Below are positions 26,217 to 36,785 of a stretch of 64,000 nt of DNA, in pieces. This stretch comes from Opisthocomus hoazin (Eukaryota > Chordata > Aves > Opisthocomiformes > Opisthocomidae): assembly GCF_030867145.1 (NCBI RefSeq), contig NC_134420.1, positions 8,831,323-8,895,322 on the forward strand. The letters run 5' to 3'. The translations under genes and the position numbers were made by a program. Below the pieces are notes generated by a model that did no database searches, was not told the origin of the DNA, and saw nothing but the letters and a program-made list of their open reading frames with translations. The first letter of the stretch is position 1. Each line of letters begins with the position of its first letter.

Positions 26217-27512
26217 CTATTAAAGATACCACATTACAACTTGTAATTTAGTGTTCAGACGCATAACTGTTGGATTTTTCATCCCGTTTTCTAATATCAA
26301 AATCACAACATATAAGCACAATTTCTGGTTTTATTTTTGTATTCTGGAAATGAAAGGAATAACTAATACATTTGCACTAGGAATATTCAAATGTTCCTGA
26401 TCATAAAATGGCTTTGAGAGACATCAGATCACTGTAAGCTTATAAAGTATAAAACCACAATATAGTGAATAAACACTGTTGACTATTTTGAAAAAATTGA
26501 TAAGGATATTTGTATTCTGTTGTCAAAATGAAGTTGGCTAAAATTTACATCTTCGAGTCAGAGAAGTATTAATCACTTCTAGCTCCTGCATGCACCCTTC
26601 TCGCGTCCCACCAAGAAAGGGACCTAGCAGTTCCAGTGCTATCTGCAGAGCTGTATACAGTAATAGAGTCAGATCAGGAGTTTATCCAAGACTGATGGCG
26701 TTGCAGTGATCATAGTGGCAAACTGCTCTGTAAAGACCCTCTAACCAAAATTACATAAATTCTTCTGAGACAAGTCTGCTGGCTTATCCATAGTTGAGTC
26801 AGGAATAGCCAGAGAAGTGAGGCTCATCTCCGTTCACTTTCAATATCTGCATCTAAACCAACGCAGCTCTATGGCCAACGATGCAAAATAAGCACCAATG
26901 GAGCAGAATTCAAGAAACCTACCCAGAAATTTACTTTAGGATGAAGTTAATAGCGCTTTGCAAATGTGTATTCACCTCGATAAACTATAAAGGTAGTCTA
27001 GATAACTCAGAGTAGATAACTACTTTGTATCATATAGGTTATCAATCCTAGTTCAATACCTGCTTCTTAGGGATAAATTGCCTCTATTTTACATAAGTAA
27101 AAAGATTAATCTGTACCTAAATACCTAAGTATTCAGCTAGTAATACACTTGATTTCATAAGCTAATTACTTCTGCATTGAGACACTTTACGTAAAAAAAT
27201 GATGGTATCAGAATAATATTCTAAAATCTTATTTTATATAAATACAATACAAAGATATACTTTCAATATCTTTTCCTATAGACATCTTTCACATGCATTC
27301 ACTTCCAAATCTTACATCAAAACACACATTGAAAAACTTCTTAATCCTTGGAGGGTGTGAATTTTTGATACATCTGTAGAAATTAACAACTGTGACAGGA
27401 TCCTGCTGATCCACAGGCCATACAAGAAAAATTTAAGATCTTAAATTGCAAAAAAAAAAAAACCACCTCCCAGGAAGTGAGAATCAGATACACAGAATAG
27501 CTTTAGTAACAA

Positions 27513-28000
27513 TAGAATCACAGAAAGTTTTGGGTCGGAAGGGACCCCTAGAGGTCATCTAGTTCAACCCCCCTGCAGCGAGCAGGGACACCACTAACTA
27601 GATCAGGTTGCTCAGAGCCCTGTCCAACCTGGCCTTGAATGTTTCCAGGGATGGGGCCTCCACTACCTCTCTGGGAAACCCATTCCAGTGTTTCACCACC
27701 CTCACTGTAAAGAATTTCTTCCTTATATCCAGCCTAAACCTACCCTGTTTTAGTTTAAAACCATTACCCCTCATCCTATCACTGTTGTCTCTACTAAAAT
27801 GATTGTCCCCATCTTTCCTATAGGCTCCCTTTAAGTACTGAAATGCTGCGATCAGGTGTCCCCACAGCCTTCTCTTCTCCAGGCTGAACAAGCCTAACTC
27901 TCTCAGCCTGTCCTCATAGGAGAGGAGCTCCAGCCCTTGGATCATTTTTGTAGCCCTCCTTTGGACCCACTCCAACAGTTCCATGTCCTTCTTGTGCTGA
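27513..28000 (-). mobile_element. CR1 LINE fragment, minus orientation, relatively young
   Basis: About 490 bp of CR1 3' end. On the minus strand the C-terminal reverse transcriptase part stays open for about 135 codons: [20 protein letters not shown], then [20 protein letters not shown], then [20 protein letters not shown] and the normal stop after ALSNLI. The 3' UTR ends tagaatcacagaaag on the plus strand. The open frame suggests a younger insertion than its neighbours. It lies between candidate exons 28437-28696 and 26193-26216. Confidence 0.95.
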
Positions 28001-28436
28001 TACAGTTTTATATGTTGAAACAAAAATTAATATACTGACCTTTTACTGTATATAACAGCTTTTCACAACAACCCTGGCCAAGCGGTAAAGAATGTGTTAG
28101 TCTGTACACTACAAGTTTTCTATGAGTCCTGAACAAGCTTTCTAACTATGGGCAAACAAATTGATTTTTAGAGCTTTGGCAAGGATGTATTTTCTTAAAA
28201 TAACATTTTCTCATATAAAAGAATTCCATTTTGGCCTCATATTACTTTTTAGAAAACTGAATGAAATGTATCAATAAGACATAGTTGAAGTGTTTTATGA
28301 TAGGATAACTAATAATAATCAGCATAAAGTCAAAGTAAATTGAAACCATTTAAAAAAATGGACATAAGTTCCATGCTATCCTTCCAATTAAATTCAAAAA
28401 AAGGACAAAGACATTGTCACCTAATTCTGTCTTCAC

Positions 28437-28696
28437 TCTGTCCCCAGATGTAGCATGAAACTGTCCTCACACCATTCCAAACAATCACAGTGATACTGTT
28501 GTCCAGGGATCATGAGTATAGCGATGTTCCAGACATATTTTCTCTCAGCTTCTAACACATCCTCCAGATTGCAAGCTCTAGAGATAATGATGGTGAAACA
28601 GTTTTCTGGCACCACATCTCCAGAGGAATACAAGGTTCTCTGCAGGCTTGGAATTTTGCCATGAATTTCACCCAGGGGCAAGTTTGCCTCCAGTAT
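28437..28696 (-). CDS. Largest candidate exon (260 nt), phase 0 to 2
   Basis: On the minus strand an open block of 86 codons follows the acceptor gatgttggttacag; the other two frames close early. It starts ILEANLPLGEIHGKIPSLQR, then ENCFTIIISRACNLEDVLEA and KYVWNIAILMIPGQQYHCDC. Alternating hydrophobic residues (CFTIIISRA, WNIAILMI) suggest beta strands, with a faint likeness to C2 or ASH domains that I cannot confirm. The donor is the weak point: GTGAAG just before an in-frame TGA, with a better GTGACA 15 bases later but past that stop. If no donor is used this would be a terminal exon. Confidence 0.5.
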
Positions 28697-31600
28697 CTGT
28701 AACCAACATCAAGTGACATACATTCTGTTTCCTGAAGTTTCTACTTTTTCCCCTGTGGAAAGGTAATGCTATCCCATGCCAGTATAGAAACAGAAATAAA
28801 GTTCATCCTGACAGATATATTCTTGAGGTTTTAATCATTACAGAATCAACCTAGATTCTGTGCTTACACACGTGAGCCATTCTGCAAGAAAAGCTGTGTG
28901 TTCACAGTGCAGTATCACAAACCTTACCTATGGTACCTCAGCAGAACCGGGTATGGGAGAGAAGGTGGAAGAGAAACACTACAATTAAGCACACATTGGG
29001 ACTACTTACAGATGCACATGAGCATTATGTTAAATAACTGTACAAAAATAGAACTCGCTTGTGCAAATTTCAACCATCTTTCAAAAAGGAAGTCAGTGAG
29101 CAATAGCAAAGAAAGACTTGAGAAAGATAAATTTAGGCTATTCTTGTTGTAGATCACCAACTTTCTTGGCTAGTACTTAAAAATCAATATGTACATGTAA
29201 TGATGGAAATATAGGTTTTAATCCTGCAAAACACATGCATTTGTGCCTGCCTGTTCTGACTACAGAAGGATTCTCCTTAAATTGAATGAAGCTACTCATA
29301 TGTTTAACATTGACTCCTTGGAACCTGGACATGCAAGCACTTAGAGGATCAAGATTATACAAGGGACAAAAGCACACAGAAGGCATTAAGAAACCTAAGC
29401 AGCTTCTGTTTTAGCTTGCTGGCAATTTTTTCTTAAGATACGTTTTAGAAAATGCCAAAACAAGCGTCCTTCATTTTTATTCCAATTTCCAGTAAGCACT
29501 GAATTGAAATAGGCTATTAAACTTCTGCAGACAGGAATGGGGATGGTATTCCCATTTATTGTAGGACACATCCCGTCATAAAAAGGATGTCATAAATTAA
29601 CTAATTTTTGTACCTACTGAAACCACAGAGCACAGGTGATAAAGTCATGTCGTGCTACATTGTTATCAATCAGGACATTTCTACAGGGAAAAGACTGGCT
29701 TTTCAATGTTTTAATTTTTTTTGAAACCTCTTTTCCCTACTCTTTCTCTAAGCCCAACTGTTATTTCAGAGAACTTTGACAAAGCAGGGAATTAATGCAC
29801 TTGTCACATCTAATCAGCAGATAAACATTAGGATCCAGAAAAGTTTTATAAATAAACTGTAATACCACTGTTTTCAGCTGCAGTCACTCTGTCAAAGGTC
29901 AGCCTCAGAACACTATTTAAGGGAGACCTGGAAACAGAAACATCAAAGCTGACCTTTGTGCAAAATCAAACGGCTGCGAAGACAGTAATGAGATTATATA
30001 TACATAGACAGCAAACACTGCAATGACTGTTCTGCACAGTGAATTAAGAAAGGCAATACTAACACCTATATTGCATATTTTTTCTAATGTTGGAGAGAAA
30101 ACTAACAACCTAACAGCCACCTGGTGGTATTGGTTCAGGTACTTCCATCTCAGATACCAGCTCCCTCAGCTGGAACTCTCTTTTTGCCTTTTTTAACCTA
30201 TAGTTTGTATGGAATAATTTAATGTGATCTGTACTTAGTACTAGCTTTTATACTGGCACATATAAGAACTATTTGGGAAGAAAGATGTTTGAACTATGTC
30301 ATTGTCTTTACACTGATGATAAAGGTGGTGGCTGGTTACTGTTAATGAATTTCTAGCATTATAAATGTCTTCAGATAAAATACTAGGTAATTATGTATAT
30401 TTTAATATTATTTACCTGAACTACAATGATGAATTATCCATTGAAGACTGTTACTTGTAGATGTTCTATTATATAGTTCTATCTGAAAGCATTCAATCTG
30501 GTAGAAAATATAGACAGGAACAAAGTATTCTCTTTTCAATCAAGGATATTGTAAGAGACATGTCCTAAAAATTTTATTGATTATTTTCAGATGCAAGTCA
30601 CAGCTAGGCTAAGTATTGTTCTGATAAATTAGAAAAAAATAATTTTGTATGTCTTTTCCTTCAACATTTTCCACTGTGTACACTTCACTGTATTTTGCAC
30701 ATAAATGGTTTCCACTACACCGGCATTTATCTTCCTGTTGTTGATTTGGGTATTTCAGGCAGATAATCAGAAATCAAGGTTAACGGTTTGGGGGCTTCTT
30801 GGGGTTTTTTTAGGGGGGGAGGAGGCTTTTTGCTTGGTTTTAAATCCTCTTTTTTCCCCCGGGTTTATTTGGTCTGTTTTACTGCAGGGGTATTGAGAAG
30901 GCAGCTCAACTTTGGGGGGGGGGGGGGGGGGGGGAGGGAAGAAGAACTAAACAAAAAACCCCAAAACACTTTCAATTAATTCTGGTGAAATTTGCCACTA
31001 TTAGTTGTCAGTTTTACTTTATTATAAAAACTTTTTAATGGACTGAAATACAACTTCATAACACAGTAGAAAAGCACACATCAAAATATGTAAAATAAAA
31101 ATCTATGAAACGTATAAAACAAAACATATGTTATCTCCAAAATATATTGCTGGCCTTCTAAGGAAATCCATCAGATTGACGGGGGTGGGAAGAAAAAGTA
31201 AAACTGTTTGAAATCTGACTACTATAACTATTCATTATTTATAATGATTACTTAACAGCCAACCTTCCATTTTCCATTAAATTACGAACTCGTATGTTTT
31301 ATTGGTTTAAGGCTGGTCACTTAAGTATGGAAGTAAGGATAACCAAAGCAATCCTGCTCTGTTATGAAATACAGCCAGATTGGCTTGTATGAAGTAAGAG
31401 ACAAAAATAAAAGGAATAATTTTTCAGTTACAGTCTTTCTTGAACACTGACTGGAGGATTTGCCACTAAGCATTTTTTAGCTTACTTCCCAATTTTAATT
31501 GATTCTGAATTTACCTCCCATGTTAACAAACATAGATGCAGCACAGGCATTTTTAAAAATCAATTAGCTTGATCACTGGTGCAGTCAAACATCCAGACCA

Positions 31601-32676
31601 CAGTCAGGCTTTTAAAGGTAACTCATTGCCTAAGGATTTAGACAGGCGCCTAGAAGCTTTTTCAGAACTGCATAGTCACTCTATACATTTCATTTATTCA
31701 GAGGTAAGCATTTCAAGGTAGTTCTGAAAAAAACCAGCAATTGTCTGATCTCATCTTTTAATACCTAAAAAGCTTTAATTCTCAGTGTGCCATTTTCATT
31801 TAAATTGAATACTCTACAAGATTCTTTAATTTATTTCACTGTTTCTTCTGCTTCTTGAACTTGTTTTCATCCAAGACTAGGAAATTAACCTAGTTTTGAT
31901 GCTATTCTTCATTTTTATTTAACTTCTGAGTAGCAATGGAGATAATCAGTATATGAAGCTATTCAAATTTAAGAATGCATTTTATATATTCCAGCCAAAA
32001 TATGGTTCCAAGGCTGATAAAACATACATTTAAGAAACTAGAACTCTGAAGAAACTATTCATGCTAAAAAAAATACTTTAAACCTATTCTAACATTTAAA
32101 ATTGGAAAAAGAATGTTATATCCGTATGGCTGAAAGGACATCCAAATCTGTGTACAAAGCTTTCTTGACACTTCAGAACTTACTGTCACTGTACAACATC
32201 AGTCCCAACTTTCTGATGTTACTCATGATCCAGTAATACTGATGGCTTTTCATTTTCCCTCTAAAGATGATGGATATTTAAGAATTATGCGATATTAAAC
32301 AAAAGCCTATAACTAAAATTCTCTTTCACTGTGCCATTGACATACCACTTTCTTAAGTACTAACGATTTTAAGGATTTCTTTTAAATCAAAAACTATGAC
32401 AAAACCAAAATCTGAGTTCTAACTGATTATAATTTAACACAATTTAAATCAGGTTAGAAAAGCTTAATAAAAAATAATCCTAAAATGACAAAGCAAACAA
32501 GGAATTTATGAGCCTTCACAACTAGTTTTAGACATGAGCTGGGAAGTTCCTTGCCAAGATGCATAACCTCATGATACTTCAACATGATCAAAACACAGCA
32601 ACGAGTTGATAGTCCATGTACAATTTTCATTAGGAAATCAATAATTCTATGCAAAAAAAAGGAATTAAGCACCCAC
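28697..32676. other. Intron-like DNA with a G-rich patch
   Basis: No CR1 and no convincing exon. Contains the guanine-rich tract at 30788-30937, described separately. Confidence 0.5.
30788..30937 (+). repeat. Guanine-rich tract including a run of 21 G
   Basis: Several G runs (GGGGG, GGGG, GGGGGGG, GGGG) within about 45 bases at 30788-30833, then an uninterrupted run of 21 G at 30914-30934. The G runs are spaced closely enough to fold as G-quadruplexes. The homopolymer length is likely to be polymorphic or misassembled. Confidence 0.9.
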
Positions 32677-32713
32677 CAACCACAATGAGGTTGTAACACA
32701 GCTTGGATGCATT
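32677..32713 (-). CDS. Possible 37-nt exon close to the CpG island
   Basis: The acceptor is very strong (ctttttcctttctctcctcag) on the minus strand. Phase 0 reads NASKLCYNLIVV and ends at either a GTTGGT or a GTGGGT donor. It is the nearest exon-like block downstream of the CpG island for a leftward transcript. Short, so uncertain. Confidence 0.3.
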
Positions 32714-32960
32714 CTGAGGAGAGAAAGGAAAAAGCTTTGGTAGGCCAATCTTTATAAAGCTTTACCAATTTACCTTTCTTTCTACTCTTATTGGTGCTTA
32801 AGAGGTTAAGACTTTATTTGTGAAAACAGAGGGAGATAGCGGGAAATCATGTTGTCTGCAGCTTCGTGAGTCTTGCTTAAGATCCTTTTCAATTACCATC
32901 CATTTCTCCTTTAAAAAGGGACAAAAAAATTGCGGCGTGGAAGCGGGTCAGGGCAGCCTG

Positions 32961-33121
32961 TGACAATGACAGTGTGATGGGCTTGGGCCCCCCGCGGCGT
33001 TTCCATCTGCTGTCATTAAGGTGACTACTCAGACATGAAAAAATCCCTCTCGCTGTGCTGACAGGCAGGCATCAGGAACTATGACAAGGCATTAAGACAG
33101 AAAGTAGAGACAGAGATGTCA
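32961..33121. promoter_or_regulatory. Cluster of six TGACA/TGTCA motifs beside the CpG island
   Basis: TGACA at 32961, 32967, 33059 and 33082, and TGTCA at 33011 and 33117, all within 161 bp. TGACA is the core of TALE homeodomain sites (MEIS, PREP, TGIF), and TGACAG, seen at 32967, is the full MEIS-type half site. The surrounding sequence is non-repetitive and looks like a conserved element, which I cannot test here. It sits directly beside the CpG island, as a proximal enhancer would. Confidence 0.45.
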
Positions 33122-33349
33122 TATTCCACAGACGGCCCTGCCTCAAACAAGGCCTCGGAAATTTTACTGGAATTTAAAACAAAAATCAAAGGGCTTTTAC
33201 CAGGAGGTTATCAAACCTCCCCTCGCGTTAGTTTGACAACGAAGACATTGCTGAGAGTCACAAACATTCGGCTCCTACCTGTAGTCTCTACCGTAAAAAA
33301 CACTTTTTTTTTTTTCATTCCCACAGACACTGTTCAGTAAAAGCAGAGT

Positions 33350-34020
33350 TTTAATTTCTCGCCCTGCCTCGTCAAGAGGCTGAGCCGGAAGATGGAGACC
33401 GGCTGGTTCGCCGTCCGTTGAGCGCTGAAGCCTTCGCCGAATCGCGCCAAGGATGAGAGGACAAAAAAGAAAAAAGAAAATAAACCGAGGCAGCGGGCGT
33501 CGGCGCCAGGCGGGTTTTGGACCATGGCAAGCGAAGCCCGGGCGAGCGGCGGCTGCGCTCCCGGGGGAGGCCGCGGGGAGCGCGGAACGGGCGCGGCGCC
33601 CGCCCCGGCGCGGCCTTTTCGCCGGCAGGGGGCGCCGCAGGACCGCGAGAGGGCGCGGCCCCGCGGAGCGGGGCGGGGCGCGCGCCGGCAGGGGCTTCTG
33701 CGGAGAGGCGGCGGGCGCTGCTCTGCTGGGCTCCCATGGCGGGAGCGCTCCCGTCCCGCCCGCCGGGCCCGAGGTGGGCAACAGCTCGACAGAAACACCG
33801 CAGGCCTCGTTTAGCCATGCCCAGCAGCGCCTCTCAACTCGCCCTAGCCAGAGCGGCCGTGCTCGGAGCGCCCGCGACTCCCGGCGCGGCGCAGGGCATC
33901 GTTCCTTCTCCAGGAGCCGGTTCATAACGCGGTCGCAGAGGGCATTTCATCCGTCGGCTTCACTCTTCCGTCAGGCAGTCTCTAGGCACGCGGCGTCCAG
34001 CTCTCCAGCATGCAGCGTCG
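33350..34020. promoter_or_regulatory. CpG island, probable promoter
   Basis: An abrupt block of GC-rich, CpG-dense DNA with GGGCGG-type boxes in an otherwise CpG-poor, AT-rich window. Six-frame ORFs of 96-216 codons here are composition artefacts (Arg/Ala/Pro-rich on both strands). For a leftward transcript a good donor lies at the island's edge (CTACAG then GTAGGA, exon edge at 33279) and the minus frame opening at 33925 runs into it. No start codon is persuasive. It could be the promoter of the left-hand gene, a bidirectional promoter, or an internal promoter of a longer gene. Confidence 0.8.
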
Positions 34021-36116
34021 ATATGTGATTTCCCATTTCATCGCACCATAAAGATGAGTCCGAATCTGAAGTCCTTTCCCTTCTTGCCGCTCTTCTGACC
34101 AGCAAGCAATTTCTCTGCAAATACCAGTAGCTCTTCAAGCATGATTACATATATTTGGGGTTTCATCCATCACAGTTCTGGTGCAAGCTCTCATCTCCAT
34201 TTCCCTTTACACATCTCATATTTGTTCTAAAACCTTTACATCTTCACCTTCATAACCGTTTTTTCAGCCACGTGATGAATCCGGCTGGAAAAGTGCTCCT
34301 TTGTTCTTTTCCTTGCAGTAGGAGAGAACAGGGTAGCAATAGATGGATGGAGTGCCAGGGACAGGGACTACTTGAACAGATCTGTCACTGGAAGAAACAT
34401 ATGTACATGATCATGCCCATCTTACCTAGCCACCCTCCATCTTATTACTTCCTTAAATCGCCTTCTACATCCACCTAGCAGAGGCACATTAGGAACAAAT
34501 GCTAAGGAAGGGGAAGGATGGTTAGGTAGAGCAACAGATGAAATGAATGTATCACATATTAAAGTTCACATTTGAGCTCAAGAATGGGGGTACACACACA
34601 CACGCAGGCTTCCATATTTTTAAATAATCCAGCTACATGATGGCAAGAAACTAAGTACTGGAAATGAACACTAGACACCAGACTGCTTTCCAGGCTGTTG
34701 TACCAATTGCCTTGGTATTCTGATACCTATGAATTAATGAAAATTCATCAGTTCAAATCAGTCTTTGAAGTATCTAATGATTACTCACAGAAAGATAAAG
34801 ATAATACCCTAATAGTTGAAGTTGTTTGTTGTTCGCTTCATCTGACATGCTTGTTCAACAGTCTGTAGCAACATGAAAAAACACATTTTATTATTTGAAA
34901 TCTGAGTGTTTCCATGAACATGGAAAGTTCAATCAAATCATTAATTTACCTATCAGATATATATAGAAGATAAAGTAAAAAAAATCTATAGGGCATTTTC
35001 CTCCATCCATTTACAGAAGGAACGGAGGCATGACAATTCAAATTTCAGGAATCACTACAACTGTTTCAGCCACCTATTTAAGAGGGGTTCTTGCTTCATT
35101 TAGAAGAAATGAGATTTTAGACGTTAAGTCATCTAGTCTAAGCTAAGGTAGTTGCTTAGTATTTCCTTATAATCTGTTGAAAGATACAGTCACCTAACTG
35201 GGGCAACTCACACTGGTTTTAGGATTAAACAAGACATTTTGCCTTATTACCTATCTCTTTCCATTGAGAACAGCTTAGACAACCAGCCTGTGTTAGGTAA
35301 AACTCAACCAGCCATCAGTCTCAAGTAAGGAGGATTGTAGCATCAATTTCAGTGCAAAACTAATGTCCATGGAAAAACGTTAATTGTATTTTGATTAGAA
35401 TGAAACCATTGGAACAGTGATATACCTATGGCACACATTAAATACAGAGGCCACAGTCATGGTTGCCAATATATCTTATTATCGAATAAGACGGAGCTTT
35501 TGCCTTTGAAGTATCCATGCAAGGCACATCTGCCCCTCATTTCTCCTCATCTTTCCACCAGTTAAGCTTGTCTGACACCATTTAAGTTCCCCCTTCAGGA
35601 AACTCACAGCAAGCTAATGCATCCTGTAACACATTTTGACATGGAGATGCCATCCCTGCAGATGTCTCAGCACCAAAGCAGCTACTTAAGAAACAGGAAA
35701 GGCATAAAAATGACAGATTAATTCTTTGAGATGCAAGACTAAGGAGAAAACAAAGTAGTTTTATTTAGGTTAAAGCAAAGTCAGGAAACAAGCAGGAGAG
35801 AAATCTAGCTGGTATCTACAGGTATACTTTGTGCTAAACAACGAAACAACACACCTGTATAAGACCTAGACTTCTTCCATGCTCTTAATCAACACAATTT
35901 CAATTAGAAATCCTTTCAGTAACATTTGAAACATGAAACATCTCTAGTAGGGGCCACAGCCCCAAAGACTGGGACCATGAAAATCCTGAACACCGTATTT
36001 AAGCAGTAACAGAAACAGAGGTCTTAAACCTCTCTGGAAGTTTGGAACTATTGAGTGTAACGACACTGAAGCTTTGTAAGCCACACTTACAGGCAGAGTT
36101 CTGCAACTCTTACATA
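34021..36116. other. No gene or familiar repeat seen
   Basis: Begins in the shoulder of the CpG island. A plus-strand acceptor (ttttccttgcag, about 34317) is followed by a frame that I could not extend into a convincing exon. Confidence 0.45.
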
Positions 36117-36785
36117 CTTTGACTGAGCTGGGAATGAAAGGGAGACAGACCTGTGTGTCCTGGTGGATGACCATGAGCCAGCAGTGTGCCCTGGTTGCCA
36201 AGAAGGCCAGTGGGATCCTGGGGTGCATTAAAAAGAGTGTGGCCAGCAGGTCGAGGGAGGTTCTCCTTCCCCTCTACTCTGCCCTAGTGAGGCCTCATCT
36301 GAAGTACTGTGTCCAGTTCTGGGCTCCCCAATTCAAGAAAGATGAAGGGAGGGCTACGAGGATGATGAGGGGACTGGAGCATCTCTCCTACAAGGAGAGG
36401 CTGAGGGAGCTGGGCTTGTTTAGCCTGAAGAAGGCTGAGAGGGGATCATATAAATGCCTATAAATATCTGAAGGGTGGCTGTCAGGAGGATGGGGCCAAA
36501 CTCTTTTCAGTGGTGCCCAGCGACAGGACAAAGGGCAACGGGCACAAACTGAAGCATAGGAAGTTCCATCTGAACATGAGGAAGAACTTCTTCACGCTGA
36601 GGGTGATGGAGCATGGGAACAGGATGCCCAGGGAGGTTGTGGAGTCTCCTTCTCTGGAGATGTTCAAGACCCTCCTGGCCAAGGTCCTGTGCAGCCTGCT
36701 CTAGGTGACCCTGCTTTGGCAGGGGGTTTGGACTAGATGACCCACAGAGGTCCCTTCCAACCCCAAACATTCTGTGAAACCATTG
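36117..36785 (+). mobile_element. CR1 LINE, 5'-truncated, about 670 bp, plus orientation
   Basis: Sense order is intact: [40 protein letters not shown], a shortened stretch where a block before [10 protein letters not shown] is missing, then [16 protein letters not shown] frameshift follows, then the last part ([20 protein letters not shown]) in another frame, then the 3' UTR (ggtcccttccaaccccaaac) and attctgtgaa. Both an internal deletion and a frameshift show it is dead. Confidence 0.95.

Noticed and set aside
33275..34028. Long ORFs (96-216 codons) on both strands in the CpG island
   Set aside because: All are Arg/Ala/Pro/Gly-rich, overlap in every frame and match the GC bias of the island. 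No recognisable domain; kept only as promoter.
36119..36463. 114-codon ORF that looks like a gene
   Set aside because: It is the CR1 reverse transcriptase C-terminal region of a truncated element, not a host gene.
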